A program made the translations under genes and the position numbers. A stretch of 61,157 nucleotides of DNA from Streptomyces sp. NBS 14/10 (lineage in GTDB: Bacteria > Actinomycetota > Actinomycetes > Streptomycetales > Streptomycetaceae), in the NCBI RefSeq assembly GCF_002224125.1, contig NZ_NCSM01000087.1, positions 1 through 61,157 on the forward strand. The letters run 5' to 3'. This document shows, piece after piece, positions 32,980 through 41,256 of the stretch. Positions within the stretch are counted from its first letter, which is position 1; each line of letters begins with the position of its first letter. The notes below the pieces were generated by a model. That model had not been told where the DNA came from and ran no database searches. It saw only the letters and a program-made list of their open reading frames with translations.

Positions 32980-34497
32980 ATGCCGGAATTCGTCGGTGCG
33001 GTGGACCAGGGAACCACCAGCACCCGTTTTATGATCTTCGACCACGACGGTGCGGAAGTGGCGAAGTACCAGCTGGAACACCGCCAGATCCTGCCGCGCT
33101 CCGGATGGGTCGAACACGACCCGGTGGAGATCTGGGAGCGCACCAACTCGGTGATGCAGAACGCGATCCGGGCCAGCGGGTTGGCCCCCACCGACCTGGC
33201 CGCGATCGGCATCACCAATCAGCGGGAGACCACCGTCGTCTGGGATCCGCGCAACGGGATGCCGTACTACAACGCCATCGTCTGGCAGGACACCCGCACC
33301 GACTCCATCGCCGCCGCCCTGGAGCGCGACGGCCGCGGCGAGGTCATCCGCCGCAAGGCCGGTCTGCCGCCGGCCACCTACTTCTCCGGCGCGAAGATCC
33401 AGTGGATCCTGGAGAACGTCGACGGTGTCCGCGAGGCCGCAGAGCGTGGCCACGCCCTCTTCGGGAACACCGACAGCTGGGTGCTGTGGAACCTCACCGG
33501 CGGCCCCGGCGGCGGTGTCCACGCCACCGATGTGACCAACGCCAGCCGCACCATGCTGATGAACCTGGAGACCCTGGACTGGGACGACGAACTGCTGGAG
33601 ATCTTCGGCGTGCCGCGGGCGATGCTGCCGACGATCAACCCCTCGGCCCACCCCGAGGCGTTCGGCCACACCCGCACCACCCGCCCGCTGAGCACCGCCA
33701 TCCCCGTCACCGGTGTGCTCGGTGACCAGCAGGCGGCCACCGTGGGCCAGGTCTGCTTCGCGCCCGGCGAGGCGAAGAACACCTACGGCACCGGCAACTT
33801 CCTGCTGCTCAACACGGGCACCGAACTCGTCCGTTCCCACAACGGGCTGCTCACCACCGTGGCGTACCGGTTCGGCGACGGCCCCACCGTCTACGCCCTG
33901 GAGGGCTCCATCGCGGTGACCGGCTCGGCCGTGCAGTGGCTGCGCGACCAGCTGAAGGTCATCGACGACGCGGCCGCGAGCGAGCGGCTGGCCCGCACGG
34001 TCGAGGACAGCGGCGGGATCTACTTCGTCCCGGCCTTCTCCGGGCTGTTCGCCCCGTACTGGCGGTCCGACGCGCGCGGCGCGATCGTCGGCCTGTCCCG
34101 CTACCACAGCGGCGGCCATCTGGCGCGGGCCACGCTGGAGGCCATCTGCTACCAGAGCCGGGACGTGGTGGAGGCCATGGACCAGGATTCCGGTGTCCAC
34201 CTCGATGTGCTGAAGGTGGACGGCGGGGTCACCGCGAACGACCTGTGCATGCAGATCCAGGCCGATGTCCTCGGCGTCCCGGTCAGCCGCCCCCGAATCG
34301 CCGAGACCACCGCGCTGGGCGCCGCCTACGCCGCGGGCCTGGCCATCGGGTTCTGGCGCGACACCGATGAGCTGCGCTCGCATTGGCAGGAGTCCAGGCG
34401 GTGGGAACCGCAGTGGAGCCGGGAGCGGCGGGAAGAGGGCTACGCGGGCTGGAAGCGGGCCGTGGAACGCACGCTTGACTGGGTGAAGGTTCAATAA
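32980..34497 (+). CDS. glpK: Glycerol kinase
   Basis: A 505-residue FGGY-family kinase that phosphorylates glycerol to glycerol 3-phosphate. N-terminal [16 protein letters not shown] is the phosphate-1 motif. WQDTRT and [14 protein letters not shown] bind glycerol, and the C-terminal [19 protein letters not shown] is the second family signature. The length is standard. It is co-directional with and just downstream of the channel gene, so the two form a glycerol uptake unit. Upstream, short CCGAACC-type repeats (32934-32960) fill the spacer. Confidence 0.96.
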   Translation: MPEFVGAVDQGTTSTRFMIFDHDGAEVAKYQLEHRQILPRSGWVEHDPVEIWERTNSVMQNAIRASGLAPTDLAAIGITNQRETTVVWDPRNGMPYYNAIVWQDTRTDSIAAALERDGRGEVIRRKAGLPPATYFSGAKIQWILENVDGVREAAERGHALFGNTDSWVLWNLTGGPGGGVHATDVTNASRTMLMNLETLDWDDELLEIFGVPRAMLPTINPSAHPEAFGHTRTTRPLSTAIPVTGVLGDQQAATVGQVCFAPGEAKNTYGTGNFLLLNTGTELVRSHNGLLTTVAYRFGDGPTVYALEGSIAVTGSAVQWLRDQLKVIDDAAASERLARTVEDSGGIYFVPAFSGLFAPYWRSDARGAIVGLSRYHSGGHLARATLEAICYQSRDVVEAMDQDSGVHLDVLKVDGGVTANDLCMQIQADVLGVPVSRPRIAETTALGAAYAAGLAIGFWRDTDELRSHWQESRRWEPQWSRERREEGYAGWKRAVERTLDWVKVQ

Positions 34498-34539
34498 CCC
34501 ATCCCCCTCGCTCCGGAGTGCCCCACGATGCGATCTACT

Positions 34540-34553
34540 GGGCCGAATGCACC
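34540..34553 (+). promoter_or_regulatory. DevR/OsdR-type palindromic box before the gas vesicle operon
   Basis: GGGCCGAATGCACC, 55 bases before the first ATG of the gas vesicle operon. The left half is perfect and the right half is one base off the GGNCC consensus. The AT-rich stretch TGGGTCATAT nearby could be part of the promoter. Confidence 0.55.
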
Positions 34554-34608
34554 ATACTGGGTCATATATCCACAAAGTGCGCTCACCTGACAGGGGAGGT
34601 ATGGGCGG

Positions 34609-35103
34609 ATGACGAACAACGGAGAGGTGGCGCTCGCCTTCACCAGCGGCTATCTCCTCGGGCGCGGCCACCGGATGCGGTCGGCGCTCGCCCTCGCCGG
34701 CGTGACGGCCGGCAGGCGGCTTGTGTCGGGCCGGGGATTGCCGGGCCCGGTGCCGGGGACTTCCGAGCTCGGCAAGCTCGGCCATGAAGTCCGCGACCAG
34801 CTGATGGCCGCGGGACGCTCGGCGGCCATGTCGGCGGCCAGCCACCGCATCGACGCGCTGAGTGACCGGCTGGAGCAGCGCGCAGATGCGCTGCGCCACG
34901 GCTCCGACGGCCACGAGGGAGCCAAGGAGACCAAGGCCAAAGAGGCCAAGGCGGCCAAGGAGACCGAGGAGACCGAGGAAACCGACAAGGCCAAGGAGAC
35001 CAGGGAAACCGGCGAGGCCAGGCGCAAGAGCACGACCGACCGTCCGGAGCGGCCCAGGAAGAAGGCCGGTGCCGGAGGGACCGAGCGGCGAAGCCGAGGG
35101 TGA
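34609..35103 (+). CDS. gvpY: Gas vesicle cluster protein, GvpY-like
   Basis: A 164-residue protein at the head of the gas vesicle operon. The N-terminal part (TNNGEVALAFTSGYLLGRGHRMRSALALAG) looks like a small Gly/Ala-rich helix pair. The rest, from about 95 on, is a highly charged Lys/Glu/Thr-rich tail that is probably disordered. Streptomyces gas vesicle clusters carry a poorly characterised gene of this kind next to gvpZ, so I use that name tentatively. The ATG at 34609 has GGGGAGG 9 bases upstream. Confidence 0.65.
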   Translation: MTNNGEVALAFTSGYLLGRGHRMRSALALAGVTAGRRLVSGRGLPGPVPGTSELGKLGHEVRDQLMAAGRSAAMSAASHRIDALSDRLEQRADALRHGSDGHEGAKETKAKEAKAAKETEETEETDKAKETRETGEARRKSTTDRPERPRKKAGAGGTERRSRG

Positions 35104-35109
35104 GAAACC

Positions 35110-36126
35110 ATGGCTGAACGAGCGGACGGGCAGCGGCATCTGGGTGCCCTCTCCACGCTGACCGAGGAACTGCCCACCGAGCGGCTGATGAAGGAGACAC
35201 AGAACCTGCTCACCGCCCTCGGCGAGCGGGCCCTGAGTACGGTCAGCCACCTCGGGGACGGCGGCGGCCTCGGGCTCAAGGTACCGGTGAAGCCGATGCT
35301 CAAGATGGGCGCGAAGCAGGTCGCGGAGAAGGCGAAGGAGAAGGCCAAGGAGGTCATCCCGGGCCTCGGCGGAGGCGGTGGCGGCGGCAAGGGCAAGAAG
35401 CTCAAGGTCACCAACATCGTCGAGCAGATCGACGTCGGCGTCCCCGTCTCGGTCGCCTACAACCAGTGGTCGCAGTTCGAGGACTTCCCCAGTTTCATGA
35501 AGAAGGTGGAGGACGTCGAGCAGACGAGCGACGAGGAGACCGACTGGAAGGCGCAGATCTTCCTCTCGCACCGCGAGTGGCACGCCGAGATCATCGACCA
35601 GGTGCCCGACCAGCACATCGTCTGGCGGTCCCGGGGCCAGAAGGGCCACGTGGACGGCGCGGTCACCTTCCACGAGATCGCCCCTCACCTCACCCGGATC
35701 CTGCTGGTCCTCCAGTACCACCCGCAGGGCTTGTTCGAGCACACCGGCAACCTGTGGCGGGCCCAGGGCCGCCGGGCGCGCCTGGAGCTCAAGCACTACC
35801 GCCGCCATGTCATGTCCGAGGTGCTTCTGCACCCCGACGAGGTCCAGGGCTGGCGCGGCGAGATCCATGACGGCGAGGTCGCCCCCGCGACGGGTGAGGA
35901 CCGCGAGGGCGAGGACCGCGAGGGCGAGGACCGCGAGGGCGAGGAGCCCAGGGACGAGTACGAGGAAGAGGACCAGTACGACGAAGGCGACGAGTACGAC
36001 GACGAGGAGCGCGGCGCCCGGGGCGGCGAGGACGAGTATGTCGAAGAGGCGGACGAGGAAGGCGATTACGGGGAGGACGCGGACGAGGAGGGGGCCGAGG
36101 AGCCCCGGCGGCGCTCGCGCCGCTGA
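35110..36126 (+). CDS. gvpZ: SRPBCC/polyketide-cyclase-like gas vesicle protein, GvpZ-like
   Basis: A 338-residue protein with a central START-like SRPBCC domain (about 100-215: VSVAYNQWSQFEDFPSFMKKVEDVEQ, WRSRGQKGHVDGAVTF). The N-terminal third is helical and Gly-rich. The C-terminus (about 255-338) is a very acidic tail. Part of that tail is three DNA-level copies of a 15-bp unit (35896-35940) giving GEDRE repeats. A cyclase-like protein with this layout is part of Streptomyces gas vesicle clusters. Molecular role unknown. Confidence 0.75.
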   Translation: MAERADGQRHLGALSTLTEELPTERLMKETQNLLTALGERALSTVSHLGDGGGLGLKVPVKPMLKMGAKQVAEKAKEKAKEVIPGLGGGGGGGKGKKLKVTNIVEQIDVGVPVSVAYNQWSQFEDFPSFMKKVEDVEQTSDEETDWKAQIFLSHREWHAEIIDQVPDQHIVWRSRGQKGHVDGAVTFHEIAPHLTRILLVLQYHPQGLFEHTGNLWRAQGRRARLELKHYRRHVMSEVLLHPDEVQGWRGEIHDGEVAPATGEDREGEDREGEDREGEEPRDEYEEEDQYDEGDEYDDEERGARGGEDEYVEEADEEGDYGEDADEEGAEEPRRRSRR

Positions 36127-36147
36127 CGAACCCCTGTCCCGGAACGG

Positions 36148-36627
36148 GTGAGCGTGGTGACCGTAGCAAGGCAGCAGGGCGGCTATCTGGACCGTCCGTC
36201 GTCCAGCGGCCTCGCCGACGTGGTCGGCGTGATCCTGGACAAGGGACTGGTCATCGACGTCTACGTCCGGGTGTCGCTGGTCGGCATCGAGCTGCTGACG
36301 GTGGACGCCCGCATCGTCGTCGCCAGCGTCGATACGTATCTCAAGTTCGCCGAGGCGACGAGCCGGCTCGACATCGCCCGCAGTGGGACCGAGACCCGCG
36401 GCCTGCCGGGTCTGATGGAGGAGCTGCACGAGGGCGGCGCACGGAAGAAGACCAAGGGTGCGCTCGAGGGCGTCACGGAGAAGGTCAGCGACCTCCTGCA
36501 TCCCGCCGGCGACGAGGACGACGAGGAAGGTGAAGAGGAGAGAGAAGAGGCGCCGCGCCGACGCGACGCCCAGGACAGGCCCCGGCGCAGGACGAGCCGG
36601 CCGAGTGACAGGGAGCGCGAGCGGTGA
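36148..36627 (+). CDS. gvpA: Gas vesicle structural protein GvpA
   Basis: A 159-residue protein whose first 75 residues are a GvpA core: [47 protein letters not shown]. This forms the ribbed amphipathic shell of the gas vesicle. Streptomyces GvpA carries a longer, charged C-terminal tail than cyanobacterial forms, and this one ends in an acidic and then Arg-rich stretch. The GTG at 36148 is my choice; a GTG three codons later is possible. Its stop overlaps the next start (GTGA). Confidence 0.92.
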   Translation: MSVVTVARQQGGYLDRPSSSGLADVVGVILDKGLVIDVYVRVSLVGIELLTVDARIVVASVDTYLKFAEATSRLDIARSGTETRGLPGLMEELHEGGARKKTKGALEGVTEKVSDLLHPAGDEDDEEGEEEREEAPRRRDAQDRPRRRTSRPSDRERER

Positions 36628-37436
36628 CGGCCGAGGACGGACACGCCTGCTACGTGTACGGGGTGGTCCCCGACGAGAAGGGCGCACAGGGTGAACGGGC
36701 CGATCAGGCGGTCAAGGACCTGCCCGCCGTCGGCACCGTCAAAGACCAGGAGTCCCCGATCACGTTCATCAGGCACGGCGGGCTGGCCGCGGTGGTGAGC
36801 GAGGTGCCCACGAGCAAGCCGCTCGGCACCCCCGAGGATCTGCGCGCACATGCCGCGGTGCTGGACACGCTGGCCGCCTCGGGCATGCCCGTACTGCCGT
36901 TGCGGTTCGGCACGGTGGTGCGGGACCCGAGGGCGGTGGCCGATGAACTGCTGACCGAGGGCCAGGACGATTTCGGCTGGGCTCTCGACCGGCTCCGGGG
37001 CAGCGCGCAGTTCACCCTCAGGGCGCGCTACGTCCAGGACGAGGTGTTGCGCGAGGTGCTGGAGGAACACGTCGAGGCCAGGCGGCTGCGCGAGGAGCTG
37101 GAAGGGCTGCCGGAGGCCGCCGGATACGACCTGCGCATCCAGCTGGGACAGCTGGTCGTGGAGGCCGTCGGCGCCAAGCGCGAGGCGGACGCCCGGGAGA
37201 TCGAGCACCGGCTGGCGCCGTTCGCGCTCGCGGTGGCGACCTCGGAGCCGGCGTCCGCCGAAGGGGTCGTGAACGCCGCCTTCCTGATCGAGGACAAGCG
37301 GCGCGAGGCGTTCGAGCAGGCCGCGGAGGAGTTGGCCCGGCAGTGGCACGGCCGGGTCCGGCTGCGGCTGCTGGGGCCGCTGGCCCCGTACGACTTCGTG
37401 GCCGACGCGCTGCGCCAAGGGGACGAAGGCGGCTAG
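36624..37436 (+). CDS. gvpF: Gas vesicle protein GvpF/GvpL family, GvpF
   Basis: A 270-residue member of the GvpL/GvpF family. Family marks are [11 protein letters not shown] at the start, the central [12 protein letters not shown], and a late [13 protein letters not shown]. GvpF proteins nucleate or assist shell assembly. The start overlaps the gvpA stop by 4 bases, so the two are translationally coupled. Confidence 0.93.
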   Translation: MTAEDGHACYVYGVVPDEKGAQGERADQAVKDLPAVGTVKDQESPITFIRHGGLAAVVSEVPTSKPLGTPEDLRAHAAVLDTLAASGMPVLPLRFGTVVRDPRAVADELLTEGQDDFGWALDRLRGSAQFTLRARYVQDEVLREVLEEHVEARRLREELEGLPEAAGYDLRIQLGQLVVEAVGAKREADAREIEHRLAPFALAVATSEPASAEGVVNAAFLIEDKRREAFEQAAEELARQWHGRVRLRLLGPLAPYDFVADALRQGDEGG

Positions 37437-37438
37437 CC

Positions 37439-37690
37439 ATGGGCCTGATCACCGGATTGCTGACCCTTCCGCTCGCACCGGTGCGCGGCGTGGCGTGGAT
37501 CGCCGAGCAACTGCGGCAGGAGGCGCTGCGGGAGCTGTACGACCCCACGGTGATCCACCAGCGACTGGAGGAGGTCGCGGAGGCCCGCGAGTCCGGCGAA
37601 CTGTCCGACGAGGAGGCGGCGGAGCTGGAGAGCGAACTGGTCGACCGGCTGATGCGGGGCTCGCAGTCGGCCGGGGGCCTGGAGGTGTGA
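37439..37690 (+). CDS. gvpG: Gas vesicle protein GvpG
   Basis: An 83-residue protein with the GvpG pattern: hydrophobic MGLITGLLTLPLAPVRGVAWIAEQL, then an acidic helical part with VIHQRLEEVAE and LSDEEAAELESELVDRL. It is an accessory assembly protein. The ATG at 37439 comes 2 bases after the gvpF stop. Confidence 0.92.
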   Translation: MGLITGLLTLPLAPVRGVAWIAEQLRQEALRELYDPTVIHQRLEEVAEARESGELSDEEAAELESELVDRLMRGSQSAGGLEV

Positions 37691-37693
37691 GCC

Positions 37694-38065
37694 GTGTCCC
37701 GTGCGGAACGGGACGACCGCGGCGACGAGCGGGGCCGCCGGTACGACGAGCGGGACCGGGACCGCGCTCGTCGTGAGGACCGTGGGCAAGAACGCCCCCG
37801 GCGGCGGCCCATGGACGCCCGCGGGGCCGCGGTGAGCGCCGTACGTCAGGTGTGGGAGCTGACCGGGGAGGAGCCCGAGGGCGTGGTCTCGCTGGAGCGC
37901 GGCGAGGAGGGCTGGACCGTCGGCGTCGAGGTGGTGGAGATCCACCGGGTGCCGGACACCACGGACGTCCTCGCCCTCTACCGGGTCACGGTGGACGACC
38001 ACGGCGAACTCGTCTCCTACCGCCGAGGCAAGCGCTACTCCCGGGGCGGGTCGGAGGAGGGCTGA
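37694..38065 (+). CDS. gvpO: Gas vesicle protein GvpO
   Basis: A 123-residue protein. The first 40 residues are Arg/Asp/Glu-rich and probably disordered. The GvpO domain follows (VSAVRQVWELTGEEPEGVVSLERGEEGWTVGVEVVE and YRVTVDDHGELVSYRRGKRYSRG). Function: accessory or regulatory in gas vesicle formation. GTG start 3 bases after gvpG; the stop overlaps the next start (TGATG). Confidence 0.9.
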   Translation: MSRAERDDRGDERGRRYDERDRDRARREDRGQERPRRRPMDARGAAVSAVRQVWELTGEEPEGVVSLERGEEGWTVGVEVVEIHRVPDTTDVLALYRVTVDDHGELVSYRRGKRYSRGGSEEG

Positions 38066-38454
38066 TGAGCGAGAACTTCGGTCAGGACCGCGGGTTCGTG
38101 CCGAGTCGGCGGGTGGGCGCCACCCGCGAGCCCGCCCGTCACGAACCCGCGAACCTGGCCGACATCCTCGAGCGCGTACTCGACAAGGGGATCGTGATCG
38201 CGGGGGACATCCGGATCAATCTGCTGGACATCGAACTGCTCACGATCAAGATCCGGCTGCTGGTGGCCTCCGTCGACCGGGCCCGTGAGATGGGCATCGA
38301 CTGGTGGGAGCACGACCCCACGCTCTCCTCCGGCGCCCGGGACGTCCTGGAGGAGAACGAAGCGCTGCGGCGGCGGATCGGCGAGTTGGAGAGCGGCCGC
38401 GGCGAGCGTCGGGACCGGCAGCGGGAACGGGGCGAAGGAGAGGGGCAAGGGTGA
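38065..38454 (+). CDS. gvpJ: Gas vesicle GvpA-family protein GvpJ
   Basis: A 129-residue minor GvpA homologue: NLADILERVLDKGIVIAGDIRINLLDIELLTIKIRLLVASVDRAREMGIDWW. The IDWW segment after the core and the longer tail fit GvpJ rather than the main shell protein. Such minor proteins shape the conical ends and support nucleation. Overlaps the genes on both sides. Confidence 0.88.
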   Translation: MSENFGQDRGFVPSRRVGATREPARHEPANLADILERVLDKGIVIAGDIRINLLDIELLTIKIRLLVASVDRAREMGIDWWEHDPTLSSGARDVLEENEALRRRIGELESGRGERRDRQRERGEGEGQG

Positions 38455-39248
38455 CCGGGCCCGAGTCCACGTGGCTGTACGCGGTGACATCCGCCGACGT
38501 GGCCGACGCGGGTGTGCCCGCGGGCCTCACCGGCGTGGCGGACGAGCCGGTGCGTGTGGTCGAGGGCGGGGGACTGGCGGCCGTGGTCGGTTCCGTACCG
38601 CGGAGCGACTTCGACGAGCGGGCGCTGCGCGAGCACTTGGAGGATCTGCGCTGGCTGGAGCGGGCGGCCCGCGCCCACCACCGGGTCATCGACGCCGCCG
38701 CCGGCCGGCGCCATGTCGTCCCGCTGCGCTTCGCGACGCTGTACCACGACGACGAACGGGTCCGCGCCATGCTGGCGGAACGGCAAGCGGACTTCGCGGC
38801 CGCGCTGCGGCGGGTGGCCGGGCGGACCGAGTGGGGCGTAAAGGCCTATGTCGATCCCCGGGCCTTCCTCCCGGACCCCGCCGAGGACGCGGCCGAGGGC
38901 GGCGGGCGGCCCGGCGCCGCCTATCTCGCGCGCCGCCGCACCCAGCGCCAGGAGCAGGAGACGGCCCATCTGCGCGCCACCGAGCGGGCGGAGGAGGTCC
39001 ACGCGACCCTGGCCGAACTGGCGGTCGCCACCGCCGAACACCCGCCGCAGGACGCGGCGCTCGCCGCGTACGAGGGGTGGATGGTCCTCAACAACTCCTA
39101 TCTGGTGCCGGATGACCGCACCGACGCGTTCGCCGCCGCCGTGACCGCGCTCGGGGAGCGCTTCCCCGAGGTCGGCCTGGAGCTCAGCGGCCCATGGCCG
39201 CCGTACTCGTTCACGGCCCTGCCGCGGCCGGAGGCGGAGGAGCCGTGA
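38451..39248 (+). CDS. gvpL: Gas vesicle protein GvpF/GvpL family, GvpL
   Basis: A 265-residue second member of the GvpF/L family: STWLYAVTSADV, HVVPLRFATLYHDD and a C-terminal LSGPWPPYSFTAL. The sequence is clearly distinct from the GvpF upstream. The GTG start overlaps the gvpJ stop (GTGA), and its own stop overlaps the next start. Confidence 0.92.
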   Translation: MTGPESTWLYAVTSADVADAGVPAGLTGVADEPVRVVEGGGLAAVVGSVPRSDFDERALREHLEDLRWLERAARAHHRVIDAAAGRRHVVPLRFATLYHDDERVRAMLAERQADFAAALRRVAGRTEWGVKAYVDPRAFLPDPAEDAAEGGGRPGAAYLARRRTQRQEQETAHLRATERAEEVHATLAELAVATAEHPPQDAALAAYEGWMVLNNSYLVPDDRTDAFAAAVTALGERFPEVGLELSGPWPPYSFTALPRPEAEEP

Positions 39249-39460
39249 CGGGCGCGGTCGAACGGCGTGAGGTGGCCCTGGTGGACCTGCTCGACCGGGT
39301 GCTGGCGGGAGGGGTCGTGATCAGCGGGGAGATCACCTTGTGCATCGCAGACATCGATCTCGTACGCATCTCCCTTCGGGCACTGATCGCTTCCGTACGA
39401 GTGGAAGCCGGGACGGAAGCCGGAGTGGAAGCCGAAGATGACCACCGACCGCACCCCTGA
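39245..39460 (+). CDS. gvpS: Gas vesicle GvpA-family protein GvpS
   Basis: A 71-residue minor GvpA-like protein: ALVDLLDRVLAGGVVISGEITLCIADIDLVRISLRALIASV, then a short acidic tail. Shorter than gvpA and gvpJ. It matches the small GvpS (GvpJ/M-type) of Streptomyces clusters. It overlaps gvpL by 4 bases and gvpK by 23 bases. Confidence 0.88.
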   Translation: MTGAVERREVALVDLLDRVLAGGVVISGEITLCIADIDLVRISLRALIASVRVEAGTEAGVEAEDDHRPHP

Positions 39461-39803
39461 CGACCGGCACCCCGATCACCACGACCGGCGCCCCGAGCAC
39501 CGCTTCCACGACGAGCGCCGTCCCGGCGACCCGCGGCGCATCACCGTGGACCCCGAGTCGGTGCGGCACAGCCTGGCCGGCCTGGTGCTGACCATCGTGG
39601 AGCTGCTGCGCCAGCTGATGGAGCGTCAAGCGCTGCGCCGGGTCGACCAGGGCGACCTCAGCGACGAGCAGATCGAGGAACTGGGGCTGACCCTGATGGC
39701 CCTGGAGAAGAACATGGACGAGCTGCGCGAGCACTTCGGCCTGACCCAGGACGACCTGAACATCGACCTCGGCCCGCTGGGCCCGCTGCTTCCCCGCGAC
39801 TAG
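39438..39803 (+). CDS. gvpK: Gas vesicle protein GvpK
   Basis: A 121-residue protein. The GvpK domain is RHSLAGLVLTIVELLRQLMERQALRRVDQGDLSDEQIEELGLTLMALEKNMDELREHFGL, close to the family consensus. It follows a charged, His-rich N-terminus. Last gene of the operon. It starts inside the end of gvpS. Confidence 0.93.
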   Translation: MTTDRTPDDRHPDHHDRRPEHRFHDERRPGDPRRITVDPESVRHSLAGLVLTIVELLRQLMERQALRRVDQGDLSDEQIEELGLTLMALEKNMDELREHFGLTQDDLNIDLGPLGPLLPRD

Positions 39804-39832
39804 CCCGTCACGGCAACCCCGGCCTCTTCCCG

Positions 39833-39871
39833 CTCTCTCATATCTGGGATACATTCCCGGTTATGAGAGAG
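39833..39871. promoter_or_regulatory. Inverted repeat over the start of the XRE-cupin gene
   Basis: CTCTCTCATA at 39833-39842 and its exact complement at 39862-39871, the right arm covering the ATG. Inside lies GGGATACATTCCC, a second smaller dyad. There is no ribosome binding site, so the mRNA may be leaderless and the repeat an autoregulatory operator. Confidence 0.65.
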
Positions 39872-40462
39872 AAGGTGTTGGTGGACGAGGGGGCGTCGCC
39901 CGGCCCCGAGCCCCTGGAGTCCCGGCTCGCGGTTCGTCTCGCCGCACTGCGGGTGGAGCGCGGCTGGTCCCTGGACGAGCTGGCGCGGCGTACGGGCGTC
40001 AGCCGCTCCACGCTGTCCCGGCTGGAGCGGGCGGAGATCAGCCCGACCGCGGCGCTGCTGGGCAAGTTGTGCGCGGCGTACGAGCGGACCATGTCCCGGC
40101 TGCTCGCCGAGGTGGAGCAGGAGCCGCCCCGGGTGGTCCGGGCCGACCGGCAGGCGGTGTGGCGGGACGAGAAGTCGGGCTTCACCCGGCGGTCGGTGTC
40201 CCCGCCCCACCCCGGGCTGCGCGGTGAGCTCGTCGAGGGGATTCTGCGGCCGGGCGCCGACATCTCGTACGACACCCCGCCCGTACCTGGCCTGGAGCAG
40301 CACATCTGGGTGCTGGACGGGGCCCTCGAGGTCACCGTGGGCGGCGCGGCGCATGAGCTGCGGGCGGGGGACTGTCTGCGCTTCCGGCTGTGGGACCGGT
40401 CGCGGTTCCGCTGTCCGGGGCCCGATCCGGTGCGCTACGCCGTGGTGGTCGTCCCGCCGTGA
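39863..40462 (+). CDS. XRE-family regulator with C-terminal cupin domain
   Basis: A 199-residue regulator: Cro/C1 helix-turn-helix (about 20-75, WSLDELARRTGVSRSTLSRLERAEISPTAALLGKL) and cupin (about 110-195, HIWVLDGALEVTVGGAAHELRAGDCLRFRLWD). A GNAT gene follows in the same direction and is a common partner of such regulators. Probably represses itself through the inverted repeat at its start. Confidence 0.88.
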   Translation: MREKVLVDEGASPGPEPLESRLAVRLAALRVERGWSLDELARRTGVSRSTLSRLERAEISPTAALLGKLCAAYERTMSRLLAEVEQEPPRVVRADRQAVWRDEKSGFTRRSVSPPHPGLRGELVEGILRPGADISYDTPPVPGLEQHIWVLDGALEVTVGGAAHELRAGDCLRFRLWDRSRFRCPGPDPVRYAVVVVPP

Positions 40463-40601
40463 GCGTACGCCCAGGTACGCCGTGAACATGCGTCCCCGGC
40501 ACGCCGTGGGCGTCCGCCCCCGGCTGCCGCGCCGCCTTCCGCCCCCGGCGCGCCGCGCCCCTGTCCGCCCCCCACTCAGCGCCGAGCGAAGGAAGCACGT
40601 C

Positions 40602-41120
40602 TTGCACACCATCACCCGGCTGTCCGCCGACACGTTCCACGACAGCGTCAAAAGCCTGGCCGACCTGCTGGTCGACACCGTTCGCGGCGGCTTCTCCCTC
40701 GGCTTCCTCGCCTCCTTCGACCAGAGCGCGGCGGTGGACTGGTGGCGCGCCCGGCAGTCCGCGGTGGCCGATGGCAGCCTCGCCGTCTGGGTCGCCCAGG
40801 GTCCCGACGGCATCTCGGGTACCGTCAGCCTGGCCCTGGAGGGCAAGCCCAACGGCCGCCACCGCGCCGAGGTTCTGAAGCTCATCGTGCACCGCGAGGC
40901 CCGTGGTCAGGGCCTGGGCCGCGCGCTCCTCGCCACCGCGGAACGGGCCGCCGCCGAGGCCGGGGCCACCCTCCTGATGCTGGACACCGAGACCGACAGC
41001 GTCGCGGACCACCTCTATGGCGCGGCCGGCTGGACCCGCTATGGCATCGTCCCCGGGTACGCCGCGGATCCGGCCGGCACCCTCCAGGACTGCAGTTTCT
41101 ATTACAAAGAGCTTGCATAA
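40602..41120 (+). CDS. GNAT-family N-acetyltransferase
   Basis: A 172-residue acetyltransferase. The acetyl-CoA loop is seen in VHREARGQGLGRALLATAERAA, followed by LLMLDTETDSVADHLYGAAGWTRYG. I propose the TTG at 40602, with AAGGAAG 6 bases upstream, because no ATG or GTG gives a sensible N-terminus. Likely controlled with the preceding XRE-cupin gene. Substrate unknown. Confidence 0.78.
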   Translation: MHTITRLSADTFHDSVKSLADLLVDTVRGGFSLGFLASFDQSAAVDWWRARQSAVADGSLAVWVAQGPDGISGTVSLALEGKPNGRHRAEVLKLIVHREARGQGLGRALLATAERAAAEAGATLLMLDTETDSVADHLYGAAGWTRYGIVPGYAADPAGTLQDCSFYYKELA

Positions 41121-41123
41121 CAG

Positions 41124-41145
41124 GCCGGTTGAACGCCTACTGAAC
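41124..41145 (-). promoter_or_regulatory. Probable PHO box (PhoP binding site)
   Basis: Read leftward, two 11-bp direct repeat units, each starting GTTCA (GTTCAGTAGGC then GTTCAACCGGC). The unit and period match the Streptomyces PHO box. It lies about 110 bases before the phosphatase gene. Confidence 0.65.
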
Positions 41146-41256
41146 ATGCACGCGTCATCTTCTGGACGGTTGCCGTTAAGGGTCCGTCCCAGGTGGCCCT
41201 GAAAACGTCACGTCCGGTCGCCATGACCCATCGCTTGACGGACGAGAGGGACCGCC

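Noticed and set aside
32074..36687. A 1537-codon minus-strand open frame
   Set aside because: It lies antisense to glycerol channel, glycerol kinase and gas vesicle genes with clear family motifs; no domain is visible in it.
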